A DNA stretch of 64,000 nucleotides from Melastoma dodecandrum (Eukaryota; Streptophyta; Magnoliopsida; Myrtales; Melastomataceae), in assembly GCA_029817715.1 (NCBI GenBank), contig JARUPY010000292.1:3303001-3367000 (forward strand), written 5' to 3'. The notes under the pieces are model-generated. The model searched no databases and was not told the DNA's origin. It saw nothing but the letters and a program-made list of their open reading frames with translations. The position numbers were made by a program, and so were the translations under genes. This document shows, in pieces, positions 28,259 through 36,398 of the stretch; position 1 is the first letter of the stretch; each line of letters starts with the position of its first letter.

Positions 28259-28301
28259 CGGCCGATGCGCTAGAACCCCGGGAACAGGAGCGCATCGGCC
28301 G
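28259..28301. repeat. 13-bp perfect inverted repeat between amidotransferase and sigma gene
   Basis: CGGCCGATGCGCT (28259-28271) and AGCGCATCGGCCG (28289-28301) flank a 17-nt loop. It begins 29 bp after the amidotransferase stop and lies 93 bp before the sigma start. There is no T-run. It could be a Rho-type or processing hairpin, or an operator. The loop holds a GGAAC (28281-28285), but no good CGTT follows at the right distance. Confidence 0.55.
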
Positions 28302-28393
28302 GACTTCGCCGCGAATTCAAGCCGCCAAGCGCCCCGCCTCGACCGTCTCGGGACCACAGGTCGAGCCACGATGAGCTGACGAGCGCGAACCGC

Positions 28394-29134
28394 ATGACCC
28401 GCGACGACACCGATACCGTCCTGTCCCAGGAGGGCGCGACTCGGGATGGCCGCCCGAACCTGGCGCCCGGCATCCGCACCCATCTCGGCGAGCACTTGCG
28501 GACCGTCTACGAGCGGATCGGCGAGGAGACGCTGCCGTCCCGCTTCGCCGAGCTGATCGAGAAGCTGGAGGCGGCGCTCCGCGCCCGGGGCGAGGCGATC
28601 GAGCCCGAATTCCGCAACGGTCTGCTCGCCGCGGTACCGTCCCTGCGCGCCTTCGCCCTGTCGCTGACCTCGAACCCAGCCCGGTCCGACGACCTCGTCC
28701 AGGACACCCTGCTGAAGGGCTGGCAGCACCGCGCCCGGTTCCAACCGGGCACCAACCTGAACGCGTGGCTGTTCACGATCCTGCGCAACATCTTCTATTC
28801 GGACCACCGCAAGCGGGTCCGCGAGGTCGAGGATCAAGACGGCTCCTACGCGGCCCGCCTCGCCACCGCCCCGCACCAGGGCGACCGGCTCGACGTCGAG
28901 GATCTGCAATCGGCCCTGGCCAAGCTCCCGCCGGACCAGCGCGAGGCCCTGGTTCTGGTCGGCGCGGAGGGCGTATCCTACGAGGAGGCCGCCGCGATCA
29001 TGGGCTGCAAGGTCGGCACGGTGAAGAGCCGCGTCAGCCGCGCCCGGGGCCGCCTGGCGGAACTCTTGGGCTACGACGAGGAGGATCTCGGCTCCGACCG
29101 GTTCATCCAGTCGGCGATGCCCAAGGACGCGTAG
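28394..29134 (+). CDS. ecfG: EcfG-type general stress sigma factor with an N-terminal NepR-like domain (fusion)
   Basis: 246 aa. Residues 27-62 (IRTHLGEHLR, then LPSRFAELIEKLEA) match the core of NepR, the anti-sigma factor of the alphaproteobacterial general stress response. Residues 70-142 are sigma region 2 (SLRAFALSLTSNPARSDDLV, NAWLFTILRN) and ~165-226 region 4 (LPPDQREALVLVGAEGVSYEEAA, GTVKSRVSRARGRL), both close to EcfG. NepR and EcfG are normally separate proteins from adjacent genes. The whole frame is open with no internal stop. A separate start within the NepR/sigma junction is not excluded. It would direct RNA polymerase to GGAAC/CGTT promoters under stress. Confidence 0.88.
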   Translation: MTRDDTDTVLSQEGATRDGRPNLAPGIRTHLGEHLRTVYERIGEETLPSRFAELIEKLEAALRARGEAIEPEFRNGLLAAVPSLRAFALSLTSNPARSDDLVQDTLLKGWQHRARFQPGTNLNAWLFTILRNIFYSDHRKRVREVEDQDGSYAARLATAPHQGDRLDVEDLQSALAKLPPDQREALVLVGAEGVSYEEAAAIMGCKVGTVKSRVSRARGRLAELLGYDEEDLGSDRFIQSAMPKDA

Positions 29135-29260
29135 GCGCGTCGCCGGCCCGAAGCCGGCGCGCCGCAAAAAGGCATGCATCCGAATCCGGGTATCGGGCGT
29201 TACCGGCCCGAGCTTCGCCGCGTTCGTGCGGCGGAACGCCACGGAACGGAGATGTCCCGT

Positions 29261-29674
29261 ATGACCATCAAGACCCTCATCGCCGCCTCGGCCCTCGTCC
29301 TGTCGCTGCCGCTGGCCGCCCAGGCCCAGGGCACCATCCCGGGTGCCGAGCGCGGCGCGGCCGCCGGCAACGCCGCGGCCGGCCCGATCGGCGGGATCGT
29401 CGGCGGTGCGGTCGGCGCGGCCACCGGCACGGTGGGCGGCATCCTCGGCGTCGACATGGCCCCGCGCTTCCGCAGCTACGTCCGCGAGCGCAACGTCCGC
29501 TCGTACGATTACGACGGCCGCGTCGCCGTCGGCTCGACCCTGCCGGCCTCGGGCGTGACCTACTACGACGTGCCGAGCGAGTACCACGTGCAGCCGGGCT
29601 ACCGCTACACCGTGGTGAACGACCGCCCGGTGCTGGTCGACCGCGGCCACCGCATCGTCGAGGTGATCGACTAA
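29261..29674 (+). CDS. Secreted DUF1236-domain protein
   Basis: 137 aa. A signal peptide (MTIKTLIAASALVLSLPLAAQAQ, cleavage after AQA) is followed by a glycine/alanine-rich segment (AAGNAAAGPIGGIVGG, about 33-62). The C-terminal DUF1236 part, YYDVPSEY...GYRYTVVNDRPVLVDRGHRIVEVID, follows. The start is ATG 29261, with GGAG 9 nt upstream; ATG 29252 is possible. The function of DUF1236 is unknown; it is periplasmic. It sits between two NepR-related genes and may be stress regulated (inference). Confidence 0.8.
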   Translation: MTIKTLIAASALVLSLPLAAQAQGTIPGAERGAAAGNAAAGPIGGIVGGAVGAATGTVGGILGVDMAPRFRSYVRERNVRSYDYDGRVAVGSTLPASGVTYYDVPSEYHVQPGYRYTVVNDRPVLVDRGHRIVEVID

Positions 29675-29692
29675 CGGTCGGGCACGAAACCC

Positions 29693-29743
29693 AGGGCCGG
29701 CTCGCGCCGGCCCTCCTGCCCCCGGAGTCCGCTCCGGGGGCAG
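29693..29743 (+). terminator. Double hairpin after the DUF1236 gene
   Basis: Hairpin 1: AGGGCCGGC-TCGC-GCCGGCCCT (29693-29714). Hairpin 2: CTGCCCCCGGAG-TCCG-CTCCGGGGGCAG (29716-29743), 12 perfect pairs. No T-run follows, so a factor-independent stop is not assured, but the stability suggests a 3'-end structure. Confidence 0.55.
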
Positions 29744-29765
29744 CCCCGTAGCTGCGGCTGTCGGC

Positions 29766-29790
29766 GCAACGCTTCATCCGACTGGCCGTT
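29766..29790 (+). promoter_or_regulatory. Candidate EcfG-type promoter of the NepR-like small gene
   Basis: GCAAC (29766-29770, one mismatch from GGAAC), a 16-bp spacer and a perfect CGTT (29787-29790). It lies 28 bp before the ATG at 29819. Location next to the EcfG gene strengthens it. Confidence 0.45.
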
Positions 29791-29818
29791 GATAGGCGGT
29801 TCGACCCGTGAGGCGACC

Positions 29819-30091
29819 ATGAGCGACACTCCCACCGATCCAGACGCGACCCTGCCGGAGCCGGTGCGCGATCACCTCGGCCAGCAACTGCGCGGCGTCC
29901 TGCCGGTGGAGTCCGACAAGCCGCGCTTCCTCGGCGACGATCCCGTGCCCGATGTGTTCGAGCCGCAGATCCGCCGGCTCGAGACCCGGTTGAAGACCCA
30001 CGAGGAGGGGACCGGCGCGGTGGGCCAGGCCCTCGACCAGATCCTCGACGCGCTCGGCGTCAAGCCCGAGGACGACACGCGCGCGGGCTGA
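29819..30091 (+). CDS. Small NepR-like protein, unknown
   Basis: 90 aa, acidic and without membrane segments. VRDHLGQQLR at 16-25 parallels IRTHLGEHLR in the sigma fusion. PVPDVFEPQIRRLE at 42-55 resembles the second conserved part of NepR (P-V-P-D-R-F ... L-E). An extra segment, ESDKPRFLGDD, lies between them and is not usual for NepR. The rest is a helical tail. It could be a NepR paralogue, or a member of a separate small family sharing the motif. The start is ATG 29819. It is convergent with mscL, 4 bp from its stop. Confidence 0.65.
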   Translation: MSDTPTDPDATLPEPVRDHLGQQLRGVLPVESDKPRFLGDDPVPDVFEPQIRRLETRLKTHEEGTGAVGQALDQILDALGVKPEDDTRAG

Positions 30092-30095
30092 AGCG

Positions 30096-30515
30096 TCAGA
30101 CCCGCGGCTTCGTAGCCAGGATATCGCGGATCTCGGTCAGGACCTTCACGTCGGCCGGCACCTCGTCGGGCTTCTTGGCCTCGGCATGCTGCAGCCGGTT
30201 CATCGCCCGGATCACGAGGAACAGCACGAAGGCCACGATCAGGAAGTTCAGCGTCAGGGTCAGGAACTGCCCGTAGCCGAGGACCGCGCCCTGCTTCTTG
30301 GCGTCCACGTAGGGCAGGCCGGCCTGCACCTTGGACGAGAGCGGGATGTAGTAGTTCGAGAAATCGAGCCCGCCCGTGACCGCGCCGATCACCGGCATGA
30401 AGATGTCCTGGACCGCGGAGTTGACGATCGCCCCGAAGGCGGCGCCGATGATCACGCCGACCGCGAGATCGACCACGTTCCCGCGCAGCGCGAATTTCTT
30501 GAATTCTTCGAGCAT
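30096..30515 (-). CDS. mscL: Large-conductance mechanosensitive channel MscL
   Basis: 139 aa. The N-terminal [33 protein letters not shown] is the hallmark amphipathic helix and first membrane helix. The second helix (about 78-102) and charged C-terminal bundle follow. It is an inner-membrane pressure-release valve against osmotic downshock. It is single-copy with a strong 20-bp inverted repeat upstream, shared with the pssA 3' end. Confidence 0.96.
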   Translation of the reverse strand: MLEEFKKFALRGNVVDLAVGVIIGAAFGAIVNSAVQDIFMPVIGAVTGGLDFSNYYIPLSSKVQAGLPYVDAKKQGAVLGYGQFLTLTLNFLIVAFVLFLVIRAMNRLQHAEAKKPDEVPADVKVLTEIRDILATKPRV

Positions 30516-30579
30516 CCCCGAATCCTCCGTCGCATGCTCCCAAGGTAGAGGCCCGCCGAGCCCCGTCCAGCGCCTGGAG

Positions 30580-30631
30580 CGACCGCTTTTCGTCCTTGCT
30601 CCGCTTCGCTCGCAAGGACGAAAAGCGGTCG
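30580..30631. repeat. 20-bp perfect inverted repeat between pssA and mscL, family B
   Basis: The arms 30580-30599 and 30612-30631 are perfect complements with a 12-nt loop (TCCGCTTCGCTC). It lies directly after the pssA stop on the minus strand, so it can act as a 3'-end hairpin. The core GCTTCGCT...CGCAAGGACG recurs in part at 49366-49393 and 58727-58756, marking a dispersed repeat family. Confidence 0.75.
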
Positions 30632-30632
30632 G

Positions 30633-31478
30633 CTAGGCCGGTCCGCCCGGATTGGCGGCCGCCGCACCTTCCCCGGCGGCGGCCGCCAGCTCCGCCTTGA
30701 CTCGGCGGCGGTACTGGGCGGCGACCACCGGAATCGTCAGAAGGTACCCCCCGCTCACCGCCACCAGCGCCTCGAACGGGTAGCTGATCAGGATCCCGAA
30801 GGCCGCGACCCCGAACAGGAAGATCGGCAGCACGAGGCCCCGCGGCACGCGCTTGCCCATGGTCTTGCCCGAGTAGGTGGGGACCGTGGAGACGACGAGG
30901 AGCGCGATGCACAGCACGTAGATCAGGATCGCGGGCGCCGCCCAGCGCTCCAGGCCGAGCCCCAGGAAGTGCAGGTAGAGCGGCAGCATCGCGGTCAGCG
31001 CGCCGGCCGGGGCGGGCATGCCGACGAAGAAGTCCTTCTTCCAGTCCGGGCGGTTCGGGTCGTCCAGCATCGCGTTGAAGCGGGCGAGCCGCAGGGCCAT
31101 CGCGATGGCGAAGATCAGCGCCACGATCCAGCCGAGCGACTTCAGGTGGAACAGCACGAAGCCGTAGAGGATCAGCGCCGGGGCGCAGCCGAAATTCACG
31201 AAGTCGGCCAGCGAGTCCAGCTCGGCCCCGAAGCGCGAGGTGCCCTTGAGCAGCCGCGCCACCCGCCCGTCGATGCCGTCGAGCACGCCCGCCGCCACCA
31301 CGGCGATGACGGCGGGCTCGAACTTGCCCTCGAAGGCGAGGCGGATCGCGGTCAGCCCGAGGCAGAGCGCCATCAGGGTGATCATGTTGGGCGCGATCAT
31401 CCGGAACGGGACCGGCTTGAACCGGCGCGGGCGCGGCTCGTTCGGATCGGGCGCGAAGGGCGGGAAGAGATCGTCCAT
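30633..31478 (-). CDS. pssA: CDP-diacylglycerol--serine O-phosphatidyltransferase
   Basis: 281 aa, several membrane helices. The CDP-alcohol phosphotransferase motif is complete: DGIDGRVARLL, then GAELDSLAD, giving the DGxxAR...G...D...D pattern. It makes phosphatidylserine from CDP-diacylglycerol and serine at the inner membrane. It lies directly downstream of psd (10 bp apart), the next enzyme in the phosphatidylethanolamine pathway, clearly one operon. Confidence 0.95.
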   Translation of the reverse strand: MDDLFPPFAPDPNEPRPRRFKPVPFRMIAPNMITLMALCLGLTAIRLAFEGKFEPAVIAVVAAGVLDGIDGRVARLLKGTSRFGAELDSLADFVNFGCAPALILYGFVLFHLKSLGWIVALIFAIAMALRLARFNAMLDDPNRPDWKKDFFVGMPAPAGALTAMLPLYLHFLGLGLERWAAPAILIYVLCIALLVVSTVPTYSGKTMGKRVPRGLVLPIFLFGVAAFGILISYPFEALVAVSGGYLLTIPVVAAQYRRRVKAELAAAAGEGAAAANPGGPA

Positions 31479-31487
31479 GGTGAGGCT

Positions 31488-32198
31488 CTAGATCCGCTTG
31501 AACACCCGGTCCGGGCCGCCGCCGAGATCGGCCAGCACCGTCTCGCCGGCCACCGCCTTCTGGCCGAGCCCGACCAGCACGGTCGCGCCCGCCGGCAGGT
31601 AGACGTCGACCCGCGAGCCGAATCGGATCAGCCCGAAGCGTTCGCCGACGCCGAGCACGTCGCCCGCCGAGACGAACCCGACGATCCGCCGGGCCACGAG
31701 GCCGGCGATCTGCACGACGCCGACGCGCTTCGGCGCGCCGCCATGGGTCGTCTCGATCACCATGCCGTTGCGCTCGTTGTCGTCGCTGGCCTTGTCGAGC
31801 TCGGCGTTGAGGAACAGGCCGGGCGTGTAGTGGATCTGGCCGATCCGTCCCGAGACCGGCACCCGGTTCACGTGGCAATCGAACACGTTCATGAACACCG
31901 AGACGCGTAAGGTGGGCACCTGCGGCAGGTCGAGCTCGGGCGGGGGCAGGACGGTGGCGATGAGGTTCACGCGCCCGTCGGCCGGCGAGACCACGAGCCC
32001 GTCACCCACCGGCGTGACCCGCTCGGGATCGCGGAAGAAGTAGCAGACCCAGAGGGTCAGGATCAGGAAGATCCAGCCGAAGAACTGGGAGAAGTAGCCG
32101 GCGAGCACCGTGAGCACGATGCCGATCAGGATGAAGGGATAGCCCTCCTTGTGGATCGGCACGAGCGTCCGGCGGATCGTCTCGATGAGGTCGGTCAT
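31488..32198 (-). CDS. psd: Phosphatidylserine decarboxylase, short (archaeal-like) type
   Basis: 236 aa from ATG 32198; the frame is open far upstream but lacks family similarity there. Two N-terminal helices, then [28 protein letters not shown] and the self-cleavage site FGS (serine at ~195, which becomes the pyruvoyl group). It converts phosphatidylserine to phosphatidylethanolamine. It is the first gene of the psd-pssA pair and divergent from a dehydrogenase gene. Confidence 0.93.
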   Translation of the reverse strand: MTDLIETIRRTLVPIHKEGYPFILIGIVLTVLAGYFSQFFGWIFLILTLWVCYFFRDPERVTPVGDGLVVSPADGRVNLIATVLPPPELDLPQVPTLRVSVFMNVFDCHVNRVPVSGRIGQIHYTPGLFLNAELDKASDDNERNGMVIETTHGGAPKRVGVVQIAGLVARRIVGFVSAGDVLGVGERFGLIRFGSRVDVYLPAGATVLVGLGQKAVAGETVLADLGGGPDRVFKRI

Positions 32199-32493
32199 TG
32201 CTTTTTCGGACTCGTGGGGCCGCGGGTGGGCGGACTTGTCGGACGCGCGGATGGCAGCCCGCCGGGCCGGCGTCAACTTTTCGAGGGTCGCGGGCGTGCG
32301 CAACCGGTCCCGGAATTCCCCGCGGCACCGGCCGGGCATCGCCTCCGATCGAGGCCGTCTCTCCCGTCGTGACATCCCGAGGCCAAAGCGTCCGGGCCGG
32401 GTCGGGTCGCGAACCGGGAATTGATTGCCGCGCGCCGGCGGACGATCCTGGGATGGGCGGGCCGCTCCGGGCCGGCCTTCAGGAGCTGATCCC

Positions 32494-33399
32494 ATGGCCA
32501 CCCGCATCGCCCTCCTCGGCCTCGGCGCGATGGGGCATCCCATCGCCCAAAACCTCGCGGCCAAGCGCGCCGCGGCGGACGAGATCCTCGTGGCGGTCGA
32601 TTCCGATCCGGGGCGCCTTGCGGGCCTCGACGCCCCCGGCCTCCGCGCCACCGCGGACCCGGGCGCGATCGAGGGCGTCGAGGTCCTGTTCCTGTGCCTG
32701 CCGAACGGCGATGGGGTCGAGGCGGCCCTGTTCGGCCCCGGCGGGGTCGCCGAGCGCCTCGCCCCCGGGGCGGTGGTGGTCGATCTCAGCACCATCGCGC
32801 ACGCCAAGGCGCTCGCGATCGGCCGCGCCGTGGCGGCGACCGGGCGGTCCTTCGTCGACGCGCCGGTCTCGGGGGCACCGGCCGGCGCCGAGGCCGGCAC
32901 GCTCACCGTGATGTGCGGCGGCGCGGCCGAGGCCGTCGCGCAGGTGCGCTCGCTCTTGGAGCGGATCGGCACGACCATCCTGCACATGGGGCCGCTCGGG
33001 TCCGGCCAGCTCACCAAGACGATCAACAACGTGCTCTACGACATCAACATCGCGGCGCTCGCCGAGGTGTTGCCCATGGCGGTGGCGATGGGCCTCGATC
33101 CGGAGCAGGTCGCGGAGGTGGTCACCACCGGGACCAGCCGGAGCTACGCGGCGCAGTACTTCGTGCCGCGCATCCTCCAGGGCCGCTTCGACGAGGGCTA
33201 CCCGATGGGCGCGGCCTACAAGGACCTCGTCGCCGCGGCAGCCGTCGCGGCGGAGAACGGGTTTCCGATGCCCGTCACGGCGGCCGCCACCGCCACCTAC
33301 CAGACGGCGCTCCGCCAGGGCCACGCCGACAAGGACACGGGCGCGATGGTGCTGCCGTTCGAGGATCTGCTGGGGGTGCAGGTGCGGGCAGGCGGATAG
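32494..33399 (+). CDS. Beta-hydroxyacid dehydrogenase (3-hydroxyisobutyrate dehydrogenase family)
   Basis: 301 aa. N-terminal Rossmann motif [15 protein letters not shown], substrate-binding [21 protein letters not shown], and the catalytic lysine in [12 protein letters not shown]. It oxidises a 3-hydroxy acid with NAD(P). The start ATG 32494 has AGGAG 8 nt upstream. Candidates include 3-hydroxyisobutyrate, tartronate semialdehyde or related substrates; the sequence alone does not decide. It is a paralogue of ltnD at 44936. It stands alone, divergent from psd. Confidence 0.85.
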   Translation: MATRIALLGLGAMGHPIAQNLAAKRAAADEILVAVDSDPGRLAGLDAPGLRATADPGAIEGVEVLFLCLPNGDGVEAALFGPGGVAERLAPGAVVVDLSTIAHAKALAIGRAVAATGRSFVDAPVSGAPAGAEAGTLTVMCGGAAEAVAQVRSLLERIGTTILHMGPLGSGQLTKTINNVLYDINIAALAEVLPMAVAMGLDPEQVAEVVTTGTSRSYAAQYFVPRILQGRFDEGYPMGAAYKDLVAAAAVAAENGFPMPVTAAATATYQTALRQGHADKDTGAMVLPFEDLLGVQVRAGG

Positions 33400-33466
33400 G
33401 TGCTTCGTCGACCCGCCGGCTCAGCCACCCGGTTGCAACTTTGTCGTCATATGACTACGAAATGGC

Positions 33467-33757
33467 GTGCCGCTTCTCCGCCGTACGCCGACCTATCAGA
33501 GCTGGATCGACCGCCTGCGGGATCGCCGCGCGGCCACGCGGGTTCTGGCGCGTGTCGCTCGCTTGGGCCTCGGCAACCCCGGCGACGTCAGGCCAGTTGG
33601 TGATGGCGTCAGTGAGATGCGGATCGATTACGGCCCCGGATATCGCGTCTATTACGTGCATCGCGGCACGGAGATCGTCGTGCTGCTGTGCGGCGGTGAT
33701 AAGAGTTCGCAAAGCCGGGACATCCGCGAGGCGAAACGGCTGGCGAAGGATCTGTGA
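33467..33757 (+). CDS. Type II toxin-antitoxin toxin, RelE/HigB-like addiction module
   Basis: 96 aa, small basic RelE-fold protein. The conserved stretch VGDGVSEMRIDYGPGYRVYY and LCGGDK near the C-terminus match the HigB-like addiction-module killer family, predicted to cleave mRNA on ribosomes. GTG 33467 is the only start, because a TGA lies in frame at 33452. It precedes its antitoxin gene by 2 bp, the reverse order typical of HigBA-like pairs. It appears intact. Confidence 0.85.
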   Translation: MPLLRRTPTYQSWIDRLRDRRAATRVLARVARLGLGNPGDVRPVGDGVSEMRIDYGPGYRVYYVHRGTEIVVLLCGGDKSSQSRDIREAKRLAKDL

Positions 33758-33759
33758 CG

Positions 33760-34056
33760 ATGCCCACCGAGACCTTTCCCTACGACACTGCCGAGCACCT
33801 GCGGACGCCCGAGGACATCGCCCTCTACATCGAGGCTGTGCTGGAGGATGGCGACCCTGCCCTCGTGGCCGATGCCATCGGGGTCGTCGCCCGAGCGCGG
33901 GGAATGGCTCAGATCGCGCAGGAGACCGGCCGCTCCCGCGAGCAGCTCTACCGGACCCTCTCGGAGAAGGGGAACCCGCAGCTCGACACGCTGATGGGCG
34001 TGCTCAAGGCCATCGGGTTGCGCCTCAGCGTGAGGCCGATCGAGACCGACGCCTGA
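33760..34056 (+). CDS. Antitoxin of HigA-like addiction module
   Basis: 98 aa. The C-terminal half holds a helix-turn-helix (AQIAQETGRSREQLYRTL) typical of the addiction-module antidote family. The N-terminal part (DTAEHLRTPEDIALYIEAVLEDGD) is the characteristic family opening. It neutralises the toxin and represses the pair. ATG 33760 has AAGGA 9 nt upstream; GTG 33754 overlaps the toxin stop and is an alternative. Confidence 0.87.
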   Translation: MPTETFPYDTAEHLRTPEDIALYIEAVLEDGDPALVADAIGVVARARGMAQIAQETGRSREQLYRTLSEKGNPQLDTLMGVLKAIGLRLSVRPIETDA

Positions 34057-34062
34057 CCCCCC

Positions 34063-35997
34063 CTACTCCGCGGCCTCGGTCTCCGGCACGGCCGTCCGGC
34101 CGGGGCGCGGCACCACCGGCGCGTCGGCGCGCTGGAGCACTTCGAGGGCCGCGTCGGCCTCCCGCTGGCGGTCCCAGAGCGCCGCGTAGACGCCCCCCGC
34201 CTCCAGCAATTCGGCATGGGTGCCGCGCTCGACGATGCGGCCGTGGTCCAGCACCAGGATCGCGTCGGCGTTGACCACCGTGGACAGCCGGTGGGCGATC
34301 ACCAGGGTGGTCCGGCCGCGGCTCACCCGGTCGAGGGCCGCCTGGATCTCGGCCTCCGTGAAGCTGTCGAGGGCCGAGGTCGCCTCGTCGAGCACGAGGA
34401 TCGGCGGGGCCTTGAGGATCGTGCGCGCGATGGCGACCCGCTGCTTCTCGCCGCCCGACAGCTTCAGGCCGCGCTCGCCGACCGGGGTGTCGTAGCCCTC
34501 CGGCAGGCTCGACACGAAGCCGTCGATCTGGGCGAGGCGGGCCGCCTCCTTCAGCTCGGCGTCGGTGGCGTCGGCCCGGCCGTAGCGGATGTTGTAGCCG
34601 ATCGTGTCGTTGAACAGCACCGTGTCCTGCGGGACCATGCCGATCGCCGCCCGCAACGAATCCTGCGTCAACGCGGCGATGTCCTGCCCGTCGATGCTGA
34701 TCCGGCCGCCCTGCGGCTCGTAGAACCGGAACAGCAGGCGCGAGAGCGTCGACTTGCCGGCGCCCGAGGGCCCGACCACCGCCACCGTCTGGCCCGCGGG
34801 AATCGCAAAGGAGACGCCCCGCAGGATCGGCCGCTCGGGATTGTAGGCGAAGCGCACATCCTCGAACCGCACGGTGCCGCCCGCGACCTGCAGCGGCGCC
34901 GCGCCCGGCCGGTCGGCGATCTCGGGGTTCTGCCCGAGGATGCGGAACATGTCGTCGATGTCGATCAGCGCCTGTTTGATCTCCCGGTAGATCATGCCCA
35001 TGAAGTTGAGCGGCATCGAGAGCTGCACCAGCATGGTGTTGGCCAGCACGAAGCCGCCGATCGTGGTGCGCCCGGCCAGGATGTCCCGCGCGGCGAGCCA
35101 CATCACCACGGTCATGCCCAGGGTGAAGATCACCGCCTGCCCGGCATTGAGCACCGCCAGCGACACGTAGGTCTGGGTCGAGGCCTTCTCGTACTTGGCC
35201 ATCGACGCGTCGTAGCGGGCGGCCTCCCGGCGTTCCGCGCCGAAATACTTCACCGTCTCGTAGTTGAGCAGCGAATCGACCGCCTTGGTGTTGGCGTCGG
35301 TATCCGAGGCGTTCATCCGGCGGCGGATGGCGATCCGCCACTCGGTCGCCTTGTAGGTGAAGGCCAGATAGGCCGCGACCGTCGCGAAGGCGGTCGCCGC
35401 GTAGGTCCAGTTGAACTCGTAGGCGAGCACGCCCAGGACCAGCACGAACTCGACGATGGTCGGCACCAGGGTCAGCACCATCAGGCGCGACAATTCCTCG
35501 ATGCCGGCGCGACCCCGCTCCAGCACCCGGGTCAGGCCGCCGGTCTTGCGCTCCAGGTGGAAGCGCAGGGACAGGCGGTGCATGTGCTCGAAGGTCTGGA
35601 GCGCGAGGCGGCGCACCGCGTGCATCGCCACCTTGGCGAACAGCCCGTCGCGCATCTGGGTCAGCGCCGACATGGCGATCCGCGAGACGGCATAGAGGAC
35701 GATCAGCAGCATCGGCGCGGCGAGCAGGCCCGTGGGCGCCGGTGCGTCCTTCCCCCCGATGGCCGCGACCAGGGCGTCGGTGATCCACTTGAAGGTGAAC
35801 GGCGTCACCATGGTCACGAGCTTGGCGGCGAGCAGCAGGCCGAAGGCCAGGAACACGCGGCGCTGAAGGTCCGGCCGGCCGTGCGGCCAAAGATGCGGCC
35901 AGAGCCGCCGGTAGGTGGCGATCAGCCCGGGGCGCTCGGCAGAAGGACCCCCGGCCTGGGGATTGGGCCCGGCCGGGGGCGCGGTGTCGTCGGTCAT
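34063..35997 (-). CDS. Atm1-type ABC exporter (membrane and ATPase domains fused)
   Basis: 644 aa. Six membrane helices (about 35-330) are followed by an ATPase domain with Walker A GPSGAGKST, Q-loop MVPQDTVLFNDTIGYNIRYG, signature LSGGEKQR, Walker B ILVLDEATSALD and H-loop IAHRLST. NYETVKYFGAE in the membrane domain is the mark of the Atm1/HMT1 group, which exports glutathione-based compounds linked to iron-sulfur or heavy-metal handling. The start ATG 35997 follows family length; the frame is open to 36060. It is convergent with the antitoxin gene, 6 bp apart. Confidence 0.92.
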   Translation of the reverse strand: MTDDTAPPAGPNPQAGGPSAERPGLIATYRRLWPHLWPHGRPDLQRRVFLAFGLLLAAKLVTMVTPFTFKWITDALVAAIGGKDAPAPTGLLAAPMLLIVLYAVSRIAMSALTQMRDGLFAKVAMHAVRRLALQTFEHMHRLSLRFHLERKTGGLTRVLERGRAGIEELSRLMVLTLVPTIVEFVLVLGVLAYEFNWTYAATAFATVAAYLAFTYKATEWRIAIRRRMNASDTDANTKAVDSLLNYETVKYFGAERREAARYDASMAKYEKASTQTYVSLAVLNAGQAVIFTLGMTVVMWLAARDILAGRTTIGGFVLANTMLVQLSMPLNFMGMIYREIKQALIDIDDMFRILGQNPEIADRPGAAPLQVAGGTVRFEDVRFAYNPERPILRGVSFAIPAGQTVAVVGPSGAGKSTLSRLLFRFYEPQGGRISIDGQDIAALTQDSLRAAIGMVPQDTVLFNDTIGYNIRYGRADATDAELKEAARLAQIDGFVSSLPEGYDTPVGERGLKLSGGEKQRVAIARTILKAPPILVLDEATSALDSFTEAEIQAALDRVSRGRTTLVIAHRLSTVVNADAILVLDHGRIVERGTHAELLEAGGVYAALWDRQREADAALEVLQRADAPVVPRPGRTAVPETEAAE

Positions 35998-36084
35998 GCG
36001 GGTTCTGTCGGGAGGGGTGTCGTGAGACCCGCATATAGGCGCGCGGCCGCGCCGGATCACCCGCGCTGCGTGCAGGGCACCGTC

Positions 36085-36294
36085 TCAGGCGCGCCAGAAC
36101 GGCTTGGCGATCTCAACGCGCAGGTCCCAGGCCGCGAGACCGGCGTCCCGCGCTTGGTCGGGATGGAGCGCCGCGAGGGCGCGGCGGCTGCGGATCCGGT
36201 GCAGCCATGTCCGGACTACCGAGATCGGGATCCGGGACGGGCGCGTGGCGGGACGGCGGGCGGCAGAGGACGACGACAGTGTGACGGCGGGCAT
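36085..36294 (-). CDS. DUF1127 small protein
   Basis: 69 aa from ATG 36294 (an in-frame ATG at 36348 would add 18 residues and run into the dyad). The C-terminal ~45 residues (VVRTWLHRIRSRRALAALHPDQARDAGLAAWDLRVEIAKPFWRA) match DUF1127: an arginine-rich helix, R-x-L-x-x-L, D-x-G-L and the final KPFW. Small DUF1127 proteins have been linked to RNA and phosphate metabolism in other alphaproteobacteria. It is divergent from the MocR regulator and perhaps its target. Confidence 0.78.
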   Translation of the reverse strand: MPAVTLSSSSAARRPATRPSRIPISVVRTWLHRIRSRRALAALHPDQARDAGLAAWDLRVEIAKPFWRA

Positions 36295-36346
36295 CGCAGA
36301 CGATCCGGTGGCGGGAAGGCAGTCCGGCCGGGATTGCTGGCGGAGC

Positions 36347-36374
36347 ATTGATCCGATACATATCTCGGATCAAT
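36347..36374. promoter_or_regulatory. Perfect 10-bp dyad in the DUF1127/MocR promoter
   Basis: ATTGATCCGA (36347-36356), 8-bp spacer TACATATC, TCGGATCAAT (36365-36374). It ends 24 bp before the MocR start and is the only AT-containing stretch in the gap, so it probably overlaps promoter elements. It is the likely binding site of the MocR protein (inference). Confidence 0.6.
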
Positions 36375-36398
36375 CGAAACATTGACCTCGGAGCAATT

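Noticed and set aside
28281..28306. EcfG autoregulatory promoter in front of the sigma gene
   Set aside because: GGAAC is present, but the -10 position reads GACT or ACTT, two mismatches from CGTT, too weak to annotate.
29134..29170. Hairpin CGCCGGC-ccgaa-GCCGGCG followed by AAAAA after the sigma gene as terminator
   Set aside because: The homopolymer is A on the coding strand, so it is not an intrinsic terminator for the sigma gene; no minus-strand gene reads into it.
33451..33466. ATG at 33451 as start of the HigB-like toxin
   Set aside because: It is in another frame; an in-frame TGA at 33452 blocks any start upstream of GTG 33467.
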